The notes beneath the pieces are model-generated. The model was given only the letters and a program-made list of their open reading frames with translations, had not been told where the DNA came from and ran no database searches. This document shows, one piece after another, positions 54,715 to 63,900 of a DNA stretch of 64,000 nucleotides. The stretch covers positions 1 to 64,000 of the forward strand of contig CACXCA010000003.1 of the NCBI GenBank assembly GCA_902766045.1, in the 5' to 3' direction. Source of the stretch: an uncultured Bacteroidales bacterium. Lineage in GTDB: Bacteria > Bacteroidota > Bacteroidia > Bacteroidales > Paludibacteraceae. The translations under genes and the position numbers were made by a program. The first letter of the stretch is position 1, and the number at the start of each line of letters is the position of its first letter.

Positions 54715-55320
54715 TTACTCTTTTACATATTCATCGATCAAGGCAAGACCTTTAGTCGTTGCAATACCTCTAAAATAAACGATACACAACACCTTGAAAA
54801 TTTCTTTCGGAGAGTTCATCGAATAATCATACGTATCATCATTTCGCATGGAAGTCAACATTCCATAATATACATTTGCCAACACATCCGCCTGCAAATG
54901 CGTGATGATATAACCATCCGCCTGCGACCGCTCAATCAATTTCTGAAACTGTGAAATCTGTGCAGGTTTGTTCAATTTCGCTTTCTTGATATGATCAGGA
55001 AACAGAGTTTTAACATCAATGAAAAAATTCAAATTGATATTCTGCAGTCTGGCAAAATTACTCTGAAACATCCGTAGAAGATAAACAAAAGAGTTATCTG
55101 AAGTCTTCTCCAATATCTTATTGTTATCATCGATCTGCTTCTTAAATACTATCAGACATTCCGACACCAGATCCTCCTTGTCAGAGAAACTTTCGTATAT
55201 AGTACGCTTAGAAATAGAAAGAGCCATGGCTATCTTATCCATGGTCACCGTCTTTATTCCTTGTGCTAAAAATAAATCCAAAGCACCTTTTGCAATCTTT
55301 TCTCTATTTTCTACGCCCAT
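54715..55320 (-). CDS. TetR-family transcriptional regulator
   Basis: A 201-residue regulator. The N-terminal helix-turn-helix (KIAKGALDLFLAQGIKTVTMDKIAMALSISKRTIYESFSDKEDLV) is a standard TetR domain. The C-terminal ligand domain is not informative. As the first gene of the efflux operon it probably represses its own promoter (55391-55398) until an inducer binds. A candidate operator lies at 55404-55429. Confidence 0.93.
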   Translation of the reverse strand: MGVENREKIAKGALDLFLAQGIKTVTMDKIAMALSISKRTIYESFSDKEDLVSECLIVFKKQIDDNNKILEKTSDNSFVYLLRMFQSNFARLQNINLNFFIDVKTLFPDHIKKAKLNKPAQISQFQKLIERSQADGYIITHLQADVLANVYYGMLTSMRNDDTYDYSMNSPKEIFKVLCIVYFRGIATTKGLALIDEYVKE

Positions 55321-55390
55321 AATTTATGTTTTTTCAAACGCTGAGTTGCTTCTTTACTTCAAAGACATTTCATGCAGTTTAAATCACTTG

Positions 55391-55398
55391 CAAAGATA
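55391..55398 (-). promoter_or_regulatory. -7 box of the efflux operon
   Basis: TATCTTTG on the minus strand, 70 bases before the regulator ATG at 55320. Confidence 0.6.
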
Positions 55399-55403
55399 TG
55401 TAG

Positions 55404-55429
55404 AAAACTATCAAAACAAAAATAGTTTT
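55404..55429. promoter_or_regulatory. Candidate TetR-type operator
   Basis: AAAACTAT and ATAGTTTT form a perfect 8-base inverted repeat with a 10-base spacer. It lies upstream of the -7 box, across the -33 region of the efflux promoter, a sensible place for repression. Confidence 0.5.
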
Positions 55430-55503
55430 TCTGGTTTTTATATTATTTAACATATTTTCAGAGCAGGTTACAGAATTCACTTGCCAAGCCAACTGAATTA
55501 TGG

Positions 55504-55511
55504 TATTTTTG
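55504..55511 (+). promoter_or_regulatory. -7 box of the lrgA-type gene
   Basis: TATTTTTG. The predicted transcription start lies only a few bases before ATG 55523, so the leader is very short. Confidence 0.6.
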
Positions 55512-55522
55512 CAGAAAAAAGT

Positions 55523-55888
55523 ATGAATACAGTAATTGGTATCGCTATCATATTAGGTTTCCTTGCATTAGGCGAGGTCGGTGCCTATCTCATGAATCAT
55601 TTTATACCGGGGAGTGTATTGGGCATGATTCTTCTTTTCATCGCATTAACATTGAAATGGGTAAAGCCGGACACTATTCGACCTGTTGCGAAGTTTCTCA
55701 CACAAAACATGTCCATCTTCTTCATACCTGCTTTTATGGGCATTCTAGAGCAATGGGATGTGATTCGTTTAAACTTTGTAGAATGGATCATCGTGGTACT
55801 TTTTTCAACTATAGCCGTATTCTTCAGTTCCGGTTATGTTGCCAAGATAATCATAAAACTCACATATAAAGAGGGGACAGACGAATGA
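55523..55888 (+). CDS. CidA/LrgA family holin-like membrane protein
   Basis: A 121-residue protein with four hydrophobic segments. It carries the family pattern IPGSVLGMILLFIALTLKWVKPDTI near residue 30. CidA/LrgA proteins are linked to control of murein hydrolases and, with LrgB, to pyruvate or glycolate transport. A longer frame starts at 55481, but that start precedes the promoter box, so ATG 55523 is chosen. It overlaps lrgB by 4 bp. Confidence 0.88.
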   Translation: MNTVIGIAIILGFLALGEVGAYLMNHFIPGSVLGMILLFIALTLKWVKPDTIRPVAKFLTQNMSIFFIPAFMGILEQWDVIRLNFVEWIIVVLFSTIAVFFSSGYVAKIIIKLTYKEGTDE

Positions 55889-56577
55889 AAGAGTTATTTC
55901 TGAATACACCTGCCATGCTGTTTTTAACCATCGGCAGTTACCTAGTAGGACTTTATTGTAAAACCAAATCAGGTTTTTCACTTCTTCATCCATTCATTAT
56001 ATGTATTCCGATTATTATAGTGACGCTTCTGATAACAGGCATCTCCTGCAAAGAGTACATGGAATGTAATAAGATCATCACTTTTTTATTAGGTCCTTGT
56101 GTTGTTTCCCTGGGACTTTCGTTATACGATAATCTGGACGTTATTAAGAAGAATGCATTAGCCATTTTATCCTCTGTCATAGCAGGCAGCATAGTAGGGG
56201 TCGGAAGTGTTTATCTACTATGCAAATGGATGGACTTAGATGAATTATTTGCACAATCGCTCGTCTCCAAATCGGTTACCACACCGATTGCGATGGATTT
56301 AACGGAGAGTCTAGGAGGGAATATCTCCCTGACAGCGGTATCGGTGGTTCTTTGTGGATTCATCGGTGCAGTAATAGGACCCGTTCTATGGAAGGTGTTT
56401 CGGTTCAGACATCCTGTAGCAAGAGGATTGGCCATGGGATGTGCCTCTCATGGATTGGGTACGGCACGAACCATTGAGATGGGGGCCGTGGAAGGAGCAA
56501 TCAGTGGTTTAAGCATTGCTTTGATGGGAATTGCAACAGCCCTTATTATACCGCTATACAGCTACCTAACAACCTGA
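55885..56577 (+). CDS. LrgB/CidB family membrane protein
   Basis: A 230-residue partner of the LrgA-type protein, with about six to seven hydrophobic segments. The family core SLVSKSVTTPIAMDLTESLGG and the later GMGCASHGLGTARTIEMG-like stretch (written AMGCASHGLGTART here) are clear. Its start codon overlaps the upstream stop (ATGA), which ensures paired synthesis. Function in Bacteroidota is not established. Confidence 0.92.
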   Translation: MKELFLNTPAMLFLTIGSYLVGLYCKTKSGFSLLHPFIICIPIIIVTLLITGISCKEYMECNKIITFLLGPCVVSLGLSLYDNLDVIKKNALAILSSVIAGSIVGVGSVYLLCKWMDLDELFAQSLVSKSVTTPIAMDLTESLGGNISLTAVSVVLCGFIGAVIGPVLWKVFRFRHPVARGLAMGCASHGLGTARTIEMGAVEGAISGLSIALMGIATALIIPLYSYLTT

Positions 56578-56607
56578 TACGAATAGTCAACCGACAAAAC
56601 AATTCAT

Positions 56608-57066
56608 TTATTCTTCGCTCTCCTGTTTAGGCAAATACGGATGAGCCTTGGCATATTCATAATCCTCTTCGGTGATGGTGTAACGGGAAATAAAGTAATC
56701 TTCCTGAATTTTCTCTTTTTTATAATAACGAATATCTGATACATTTTTCACATTAGTTCCCATTTCAAGAGTACAGATAGACTTATCTTCATTATCAAAA
56801 GAGATAAACACAATCCCTGTAAAAGGCGAGGCATCATGCATATAACTAGTTCTTTCTATCAAGATACTATCATTCACAGAAATTTCATATATATCAGAAG
56901 CTTTACTACGATCAAAAGGCTGATCTTCTATATTCACAACATGACTTGTACTATTTATAATGACAAACATCTCCGTACGATGTTCCCCATCTGATATATA
57001 TTCTTCCCTACAACTAAACAGAAGAGGGAAAAGCATTCCAATCAATATTATTCTTTTAACTCCCAT
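56608..57066 (-). CDS. Small lipoprotein of unknown function
   Basis: A 152-residue protein with a lipoprotein signal (PLLFSC, Cys19). The rest is beta-rich and polar, with no recognised domain. The final ~30 residues are acidic and tyrosine-rich (TITEEDYEYAKAHPYLPKQ). A TACTTTTG box at 57133-57140 may be its promoter. It is convergent with lrgB and divergent from the carboxynorspermidine synthase gene. Confidence 0.75.
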   Translation of the reverse strand: MGVKRIILIGMLFPLLFSCREEYISDGEHRTEMFVIINSTSHVVNIEDQPFDRSKASDIYEISVNDSILIERTSYMHDASPFTGIVFISFDNEDKSICTLEMGTNVKNVSDIRYYKKEKIQEDYFISRYTITEEDYEYAKAHPYLPKQESEE

Positions 57067-57132
57067 ATTTCTACAATGCCATTATTCTTTTTCATAATAA
57101 CCATCTATTTACTCGTCAGAACCTCAACTCAA

Positions 57133-57140
57133 CAAAAGTA
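57133..57140 (-). promoter_or_regulatory. -7 box of the small lipoprotein gene
   Basis: TACTTTTG on the minus strand fits TAnnTTTG, 66 bases before ATG 57066. Confidence 0.4.
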
Positions 57141-57240
57141 GCATAATTTTCTGAGGCGATTTTCAAAAATAACGTTAAAAAACGCTCTTTCTGCATCATA
57201 TTTTTTCACCAGAAACGAAATAATATTATTTATTCTTTTT

Positions 57241-57248
57241 TATTTTTG
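57241..57248 (+). promoter_or_regulatory. -7 box of the carboxynorspermidine synthase gene
   Basis: TATTTTTG. Transcription would begin near 57255, leaving a leader of about 70 bases before ATG 57324. Confidence 0.55.
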
Positions 57249-57323
57249 TAATTGACAGTGGTTTGTATGTCATACAAGCTACTAAGTCGGGTAACTAATT
57301 GTTTTACTTTAAATTTTAAGGGA

Positions 57324-58532
57324 ATGTCTAAAGTTCTTATTATCGGAGTAGGCGGTGTGGGAACCGTAGTGTGTCACAAAGTTGCACAGAATGCCAACAT
57401 CTTCACTGACATTGTAATTGCCAGTCGAACCAAAGCTAAATGCGATGCTGTAGCAGCTGTTTTGAAAGAACGCTATGGCGTATCTGTCACGACAGACAAA
57501 GTGGATGCTGATTACACCGATCAGATTGTCGCTTTGTTCAAAAAGCACAAACCTGAGTTAGTTATCAATGTAGCTCTGCCATATCAAGACCTCAACATCA
57601 TGGATGCTTGTCTGGAATGTGGCGTCAATTATCTGGATACGGCTAACTACGAACCCAAGGACGAAGCTCATTTTGAGTATAGCTGGCAATGGGCTTATAA
57701 AGATAAATTCGAGAAAGCTGGATTGACCGCTATTCTTGGTTGCGGATTTGACCCAGGTGTGTCTGGTATCTACACTGCATATGCAGCTAAACATCACTTC
57801 AAGGAGATGCAATATCTCGATATTGTAGATTGCAATGCAGGAAATCACCACAAAGCATTTGCTACTAATTTCAACCCTGAAATAAACATCCGTGAGATTA
57901 CGCAGAAGGGTCGTTACTACCAAGATGGCAAATGGGTGGAGACAGGTGCTTTGGAAATTCATAAAGCATTGACCTACCCTAATATCGGTCCGCGTGAATC
58001 ATATCTAATGTACCACGAAGAGTTGGAATCGTTGGTGAAGAATTTCCCTACCATCAAACGTGCTCGTTTCTGGATGACATTCGGTCAAGAGTATCTTACT
58101 CACCTTCGTGTGATTCAAAACATTGGTATGGCTCGTATCGATGAAGTGGAATACAATGGTGTGAAGATCGTTCCTCTTCAATTCCTGAAAGCTGTTCTTC
58201 CTAATCCTCAAGATTTAGGAGAGAACTACGAGGGTGAGACAAGTATAGGCTGCCGAATCCGCGGTATTGGCAAGGACGGTAAACCTCTCACTTATTATGT
58301 TTACAACAACTGTAGCCATCAAGAAGCGTTCAAGGAGACTGGTATGCAAGGTGTCAGCTACACCACCGGTGTGCCTGCCATGATTGGTGCTATGATGTTC
58401 TGCACAGGTCAGTGGAAACGTCCTGGTGTATGGAACGTGGAAGACTTCGATCCAGATCCGTTTATGGAGCAATTGAGCAAACAGGGATTGCCTTGGCATG
58501 AGATCATGAACGAGGACCTTGAAGTAGATTAA
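57324..58532 (+). CDS. Carboxynorspermidine synthase (saccharopine dehydrogenase family)
   Basis: A 402-residue NAD(P)H-dependent enzyme. The Rossmann loop VLIIGVGGVGTVVCHKVAQ is at the N-terminus, and GCGFDPGVSGIYTAYAAKHHF is in the middle. In Bacteroidota this enzyme joins aspartate semialdehyde with a diamine to carboxy(nor)spermidine, a route to spermidine. Relatives also include saccharopine dehydrogenases, so lysine metabolism is the alternative. ATG 57324 fits the family start, as the longer frame from 57252 overlaps the predicted transcription start. The decarboxylase partner is not adjacent. Confidence 0.88.
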   Translation: MSKVLIIGVGGVGTVVCHKVAQNANIFTDIVIASRTKAKCDAVAAVLKERYGVSVTTDKVDADYTDQIVALFKKHKPELVINVALPYQDLNIMDACLECGVNYLDTANYEPKDEAHFEYSWQWAYKDKFEKAGLTAILGCGFDPGVSGIYTAYAAKHHFKEMQYLDIVDCNAGNHHKAFATNFNPEINIREITQKGRYYQDGKWVETGALEIHKALTYPNIGPRESYLMYHEELESLVKNFPTIKRARFWMTFGQEYLTHLRVIQNIGMARIDEVEYNGVKIVPLQFLKAVLPNPQDLGENYEGETSIGCRIRGIGKDGKPLTYYVYNNCSHQEAFKETGMQGVSYTTGVPAMIGAMMFCTGQWKRPGVWNVEDFDPDPFMEQLSKQGLPWHEIMNEDLEVD

Positions 58533-58555
58533 AATCCTATTTCGTATATAATAAG

Positions 58556-58597
58556 AGGGTGTGTTCAAATCATACGATGCGACACACCCTTATATTT
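58556..58597. terminator. Bidirectional terminator between convergent genes
   Basis: AGGGTGTGT and ACACACCCT form a perfect 9-base stem (58556-58564 and 58582-58590), followed by TATATTTTT on the plus strand. It lies between the synthase stop (58532) and the hipA stop (58598). Confidence 0.8.
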
Positions 58598-59848
58598 TTA
58601 CTCAACGACAAGATGGTCAATAACCTTTTTTATCCTAGCTGATATTTCTGGATCAACATTATATGCATTACAAAGATCTTGAAACTTGCCCAACGCTTCA
58701 TATACTCTTCTTATTTTTTCTTTTGGATTACTAACAAAGTTATCTGCAAATTCGATAAAATCAGCGACGGACAAAGAGGAACGTTTCCCCATCACACCCA
58801 TACAATGAATATGAGCAGAAGAGTTATCCCACGTGTTAGCTGAAAACATAACATCATATGCAGGAGAAATGCGCCACCTTCCAGTTTTATCCATAAGAAA
58901 GGAAAAATTCTTGTTATGGTCATCTGATATTCCTGCGACATAATTGAACACCATTCTAATGAAAAGTTGGTCTTTATCTTCTTGAGGAAGATTCAATCTG
59001 TCTGCCAACCAACAGATTTTCATATAATCGTCTGCCTTTGGCGCAATTGCAGCAAGCGTCTGCGTGAAAACTTTTTCACCATTCTTTCTGTCAAATCGCT
59101 CCGTGACAAAATGTTTTTTCCCATCAATCTCCTTCAAAAAACAAGGCATCATATCTATACCTGCTGCTTTAGCCATCTTATGATAAACCATTTCTATCTC
59201 AGCGGATGGTGAATTCTCAGACTCCTTAAATTTAATGATATATTGCTTAAATCCATCCGGAAGATTGATTTGACCTGAACGGAATTCACCTGTCTCTTCA
59301 TTATATGCAATCACAGCTTTCGGACGCATACCACCAGCTGATGTGCCAAGGTAAATAAGCTTCTTCATCGTCAGGCTCTCTTTTCTTGAAATAATAGCTG
59401 CACTTTTATCCTCGTAAATCTTTGATGCCAGATTAGCTAAAGATGACATATCAACTGAATCCGTTAAATCCATCTGCTCATATTCAGGTTCAAACTCTAA
59501 TGCCCCCATGGCTCGTCTCCCTATATATGAGAGTTTCAACAATGGTAATGATTCCGATACTTTTATATTATTGCTCGTCAGCCATTGGTCAAACAACGAT
59601 GACCCCCATTTGTCGGGAAGTGCATCTGCAATGAACTCAGGCAAACCCTGATACAAGCTTTCTATGTTTCCAAAAAAAGAAGAGGAAAGAGGTTTCCCTT
59701 TTGGATGTGTGGTCGGACACACATCATATGGCAAATTAAGATATTCATCCGAAAACTGAAATACGGATTTGTGATGATTATCATCCCATCTCAATCTACC
59801 TATACAATTGCCCCATAAATTTACATTTACTATAATATCTGATTTCAT
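58598..59848 (-). CDS. hipA: HipA-type serine/threonine kinase toxin
   Basis: A 416-residue HipA kinase, close to the usual 440. HipA phosphorylates glutamyl-tRNA synthetase (or other targets in relatives) and slows growth. Visible parts are an N-terminal domain with GNIESLYQGLPEFIADALPD, the glycine-rich loop GTSAGGMRPK (168-177), the catalytic DDHNKN (309-314) and metal-binding SPAYDVM (Asp332). All key residues appear intact. It overlaps the hipB-type gene by 4 bp. The target cannot be predicted from sequence. Confidence 0.93.
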   Translation of the reverse strand: MKSDIIVNVNLWGNCIGRLRWDDNHHKSVFQFSDEYLNLPYDVCPTTHPKGKPLSSSFFGNIESLYQGLPEFIADALPDKWGSSLFDQWLTSNNIKVSESLPLLKLSYIGRRAMGALEFEPEYEQMDLTDSVDMSSLANLASKIYEDKSAAIISRKESLTMKKLIYLGTSAGGMRPKAVIAYNEETGEFRSGQINLPDGFKQYIIKFKESENSPSAEIEMVYHKMAKAAGIDMMPCFLKEIDGKKHFVTERFDRKNGEKVFTQTLAAIAPKADDYMKICWLADRLNLPQEDKDQLFIRMVFNYVAGISDDHNKNFSFLMDKTGRWRISPAYDVMFSANTWDNSSAHIHCMGVMGKRSSLSVADFIEFADNFVSNPKEKIRRVYEALGKFQDLCNAYNVDPEISARIKKVIDHLVVE

Positions 59849-60183
59849 ATAGACTTCCGTTTACTATTAAACCGTTGAACCATCTTCCCCGTCTTCTCAT
59901 TTATTAAATAAGGCGACTCAGGAAGATCAGGAATAAGATCTACGATTCCCTCTAATATGCCACTTACACGCATAATCTTAAGTAGCGTGCCCAACGTGAT
60001 GTCATTGACAGCATATGACTCTATCCTCTTGATAGTGATGATCGATACCCCACACTTCTCAGCAAACTCTTTTTGTGAAAAACAACAACTTAGTCGAACA
60101 GCCTTCACCTTCTGACACAATCTCCCTATAATCTCTCCATCAGAGAACTCATAAATAGTATATCTGTCAAACACTCGTTCCAT
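59845..60183 (-). CDS. hipB: HipB-like antitoxin and repressor
   Basis: A 112-residue protein with a Cro/CI-type helix-turn-helix at about 25-75 (QKEFAEKCGVSIITIKRIESY). The C-terminal ~35 residues (SPYLINEKTGKMVQRFNSK) form a tail that could contact HipA. It should bind and neutralise HipA and repress the operon. The promoter (60217-60224) and operator candidate (60202-60217) lie just upstream. Confidence 0.9.
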   Translation of the reverse strand: MERVFDRYTIYEFSDGEIIGRLCQKVKAVRLSCCFSQKEFAEKCGVSIITIKRIESYAVNDITLGTLLKIMRVSGILEGIVDLIPDLPESPYLINEKTGKMVQRFNSKRKSI

Positions 60184-60201
60184 GTATGAATCGTTATTAA
60201 A

Positions 60202-60217
60202 GTATCATTATTGATAC
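60202..60217. promoter_or_regulatory. Candidate HipB operator
   Basis: GTATCA, four bases TTAT, then TGATAC: a perfect 6-base inverted repeat. It touches the -7 box and covers the predicted transcription start, 19 bases before ATG 60183. Confidence 0.7.
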
Positions 60218-60224
60218 AAAGATA
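60217..60224 (-). promoter_or_regulatory. -7 box of hipBA
   Basis: TATCTTTG on the minus strand, directly next to the inverted repeat at 60202-60217. Confidence 0.65.
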
Positions 60225-60305
60225 TACAAAATTTAGGATTATAGAATTTTTCACCAACTATATTATTATTCTCATGGGATTCTTTACTACCCTTTCATCA
60301 TACAT

Positions 60306-60890
60306 TCAAAACGAAACAACATGTGTGCCCCTATACTTCTCTTTAAGCTCTGCACATTGCTTCCATGCTTCTTTATAATCAGACAAACACATTGCATAGA
60401 CATAAAATCTTCCATCTTCTTCATAGTATCCAGCCGACTTATATCCCTCCAACTCCAGTACCATCACAAAATGATTGGCTCTTGGCAATGAGATAAACTC
60501 TCCACAGACAAGATAATAACTAGACTCAACCACCTTTGTTGCTTTGTTTTGGTTATTGATAATATAAGTTAATGCGTCCGATAAGGATATACGTTTTTTT
60601 TCGGTCTCCATATATGGATGTATCAACTTTCCATTAAACAAGATAACAGGCATCGTAACCATTGATACAGAATATCCTCTCGAAGTAAGATGGTTCCACA
60701 TGTCCGTCGCATTTTTCTTGTCTGCAGTAGGATATTCTATGTATGGAATATTCTTTTCTGTTAAATACTCCCTTGTACGAATACAATTACCACAACCTTC
60801 CATTGTGTATATCTCCAGATTCTGAGCAAATGAACCGGAGAATAGCAAAAGCGTCGAAAATAATAGAATCAATCTTTGCATAAGAGACAT
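60306..60890 (-). CDS. Periplasmic glutaredoxin-like protein with C-terminal SPOR domain
   Basis: A 194-residue protein with a signal peptide (ending near GSFAQ), then a glutaredoxin-like domain (about 25-105) with the CGNC active-site pair in YTMEGCGNCIRTREYL and the cis-proline loop VTMPVILFNGK. The last ~75 residues (YYLVCGEFISLPRANHFVMV onward) fit a SPOR domain, which binds denuded glycan of septal peptidoglycan. The start is ATG 60890 or 60881; a GTG at 60926 lies inside the terminator of the upstream gene. No promoter box is visible, so readthrough may drive it. Confidence 0.8.
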   Translation of the reverse strand: MSLMQRLILLFSTLLLFSGSFAQNLEIYTMEGCGNCIRTREYLTEKNIPYIEYPTADKKNATDMWNHLTSRGYSVSMVTMPVILFNGKLIHPYMETEKKRISLSDALTYIINNQNKATKVVESSYYLVCGEFISLPRANHFVMVLELEGYKSAGYYEEDGRFYVYAMCLSDYKEAWKQCAELKEKYRGTHVVSF

Positions 60891-60927
60891 AAAAAAAGTG
60901 GACTGGATGAAACTCACCCAGTCCACT
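60891..60927 (-). terminator. Terminator after the large T9SS protein
   Basis: AGTGGACTGG and CCAGTCCACT form a perfect 10-base stem (60897-60906, 60918-60927), with a run of T residues on the minus strand ending directly at ATG 60890 of the next gene. Confidence 0.85.
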
Positions 60928-60937
60928 GATAAAGCAA

Positions 60938-63900
60938 TTATTTAATGATAACAGTTTCACTTACACTGCCATCCTGCGAGAAGAGAATATACGCACCGGC
61001 AGTCAGATCACTTACAGTGATTTGAAGCTTGTTGCTATTAGCTTTCACTACCTTTACAACCTCTCCGTTCAGGTTAACCATCTGGAGGGTCTTGTCCTTC
61101 AAGGAAGGAGCCTCAACATAGATGATTTCTGAAGCAGGATTTGGATATACATACAACGAAGCGACATTCTCATCAAGCACGATAGTTGTTGTACCAAAGT
61201 CTCTCAAATCAACCAACGAACGCAATGTTGCTGCATATACCTTAGTTGATTTAGCACGCAAGCCGGATGGCTTCTTCATATTCTTGTTGCAGATAAGAGA
61301 CAAGTTCAATACCACGAACTCTTTTTCTGTACATGTCACAGTTACATTATCATAATAGATGACATTACCCGACTGATATACTTCCCAGTTAGTGATAAGT
61401 TCATCACCGATGTATGAAAGAACCTTCACATTAACTGAGTCAATCTTCTCAGCGAAATCAATCTCACATCCGTTCGTTTCGACCACTCCGATTGATTTCA
61501 CGGTATCCACAACCACAACCACCTCTTGGTTATCGTTCACAATAACCTCTGCAACATCATTATATGTTGAGATTGGGTTTGCATAAACGCAGCTTCCATC
61601 CTCTTTGGTTGCTTTCTCATTGTAGTTGGCCGCCTTTGGATCCGTACATCCTTCCACAACGATTACGCTATCCACCTTCTCATAGATACACTCAGAAGAA
61701 ACGGAAGCCAATGGGTTATAGTTGATTGCCTTAGCATCCATACAGCCCACTATCGTGTCGCTCACCGTACGATATTCACATGTGTTATTGTCTATCTCAG
61801 CATATGGGTTATAATTCAATGCGAAGGTATCGGTACATCCATGGATGATCTCTCTTGGGTACTGACAACTACCATCATTGTAAGTAGCCAATGAATCGTA
61901 GTTCAACGCATTTGCATCCGTACATCCGCCAATCTCTTTCACATACTCACACAAACCACTATTATGAGTAGCCTCTGGATCATAGTTCAAAGCTTTCGGA
62001 TCGGTACATCCATAAATCACCGTTGCATAGATACAACTGTTATCCCTTACTGTTGCCATTGAGTCGTAGTTCAATGCAACAGGGTCTGTACAACCACAAA
62101 TCATGTCGATAGCAAAGCAGGCTGTAATCTGTACATCCTTATCGTCTGTTAGAACCACGTATGTCGTGTCGTCCGTTTTGTATAATCTACAATTCGTTGC
62201 ATTGACAGACTCCACATGATATCCCACAGCTGGATATACATTAAACCAAACCGTATCATCAGCATAAGCAGTTTGTTGACATCTGATTCTTCCCTTTCCA
62301 CAGCTGACAATCGTATCGATGTTTAGCTTGATTGCGGCTTCTATGTAAGAGATATATAATTTTTCTACTGGCATTCTAAACGAAGCAGAGTCCCATTGTC
62401 TTCCCCATACTTCCACTTCTTTACCTGAAGCTGTTCTAAGCATCACCTTATCAACATCTACATCTCCCCATAATTCCATATAAATATGAGTATCTCCTGT
62501 CACCGAATCTATTTTGGAAACCTTTCCAATTTCATAGGATTCTGATTCTTCAGTATATAATTGGATTTTCCCTTTCACATTCTTGCTAAATGATTCATCT
62601 ATGATGATTGAATTTTTCACAACACATTTAAAATAAGGATAAACCCATACATCATTGTCTGGCTCCATTACAAAGGCATACAAAGTATCATCTATTTGAT
62701 AATAGGATGCACCTGAGACGGAGACGCGATTTAATATGTATCCAGGATCAGGCACTACACTAAACACGATCGTGTCTCCAGCATTTCCTGAAGAAGGACA
62801 GCGGACATTACCGCCCCTGAATCCATTTAAATTTATTGCTAAGTTTGTTGTTTGTGACGCTGTCACCTTCACAAGCTCATATGGCATCACAAAGGAGATA
62901 ACAGAATCATTCACGAATGTACTACTTATTTGCATGGTCCAGTTTCCAACCCAGTTTTTACGCATCACTTTTGGTCTGAAACCTTTTTCAAACATAATCT
63001 CAACCGTAGTACCAGCCTCCGCTGATATAGGATAGCTGAAATCATTAAAATAGTCTATATAGGTTGAATCGTAGATAATCTCATAAACTGGATTCTTAAC
63101 AGAGAGGACGATGTCGCTATCCGGCATGAAGAAATTCACATTGTCGCTCATCTTTTGTTCATAAATAAGACCTCCATTTTTCTCACGGATACTCACTGTT
63201 GATTCATAGTCCAACCCTGCGAACATAGACATGAAATACAATTGTTCTCCTACAAGAATGGAATCCAATCCTTTACTGTCTTGTAACCAGTAAGAATCGC
63301 ATGTGATATTATGTTTTGCAAAGGTGGAATCCAATGTGATAGAATGATATACAGGTATAGGTTCGAAACATGCGTAAATCCATGCGGATTCATCCTCCAC
63401 CATCTCGAACATATAGGTGGTGTCGTCCCATGCCTGGAACTGTCTGCCCCCCGTCACATTGACACTCCGTACAGTGTAACCTGCCGCAGGATGCACGCTG
63501 AACCAGATGGTATCTCGTGCGTTTCCAACCATCTTCGGACAATTAATTTGTCCTTCTCCGCAGTTAATCTGCTTGTTTATCGGAAGATCCTTCGTTTGAG
63601 CAGCGCCCACCAATACATTGGCAAACGGCATTGTGAAAGTAACACTCCAAATGTTGTTTCCTTCCGATCCAGTTGAAGTTTCCCCCACCTTCGACCATCT
63701 TCCATTCCATATTTCTCGGGATACATTCGCAATGATATCACCCTCATAGAGAATCTTCACTGTGGTACCCGCCTCTGCTGATATCGGATAACTGAAACCG
63801 TTAAAATAGTTTATATAAGTGGAATCATATGTGATCTCGTAAACTGGATTCACAACTGAGAGGACGATGTCGCTGTCCGGCATGAAGAATTCCACGCTGT

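Noticed and set aside
60891-60926. GTG start for the glutaredoxin-SPOR gene
   Set aside because: The added residues would be encoded by the terminator hairpin and T tract of the upstream gene.
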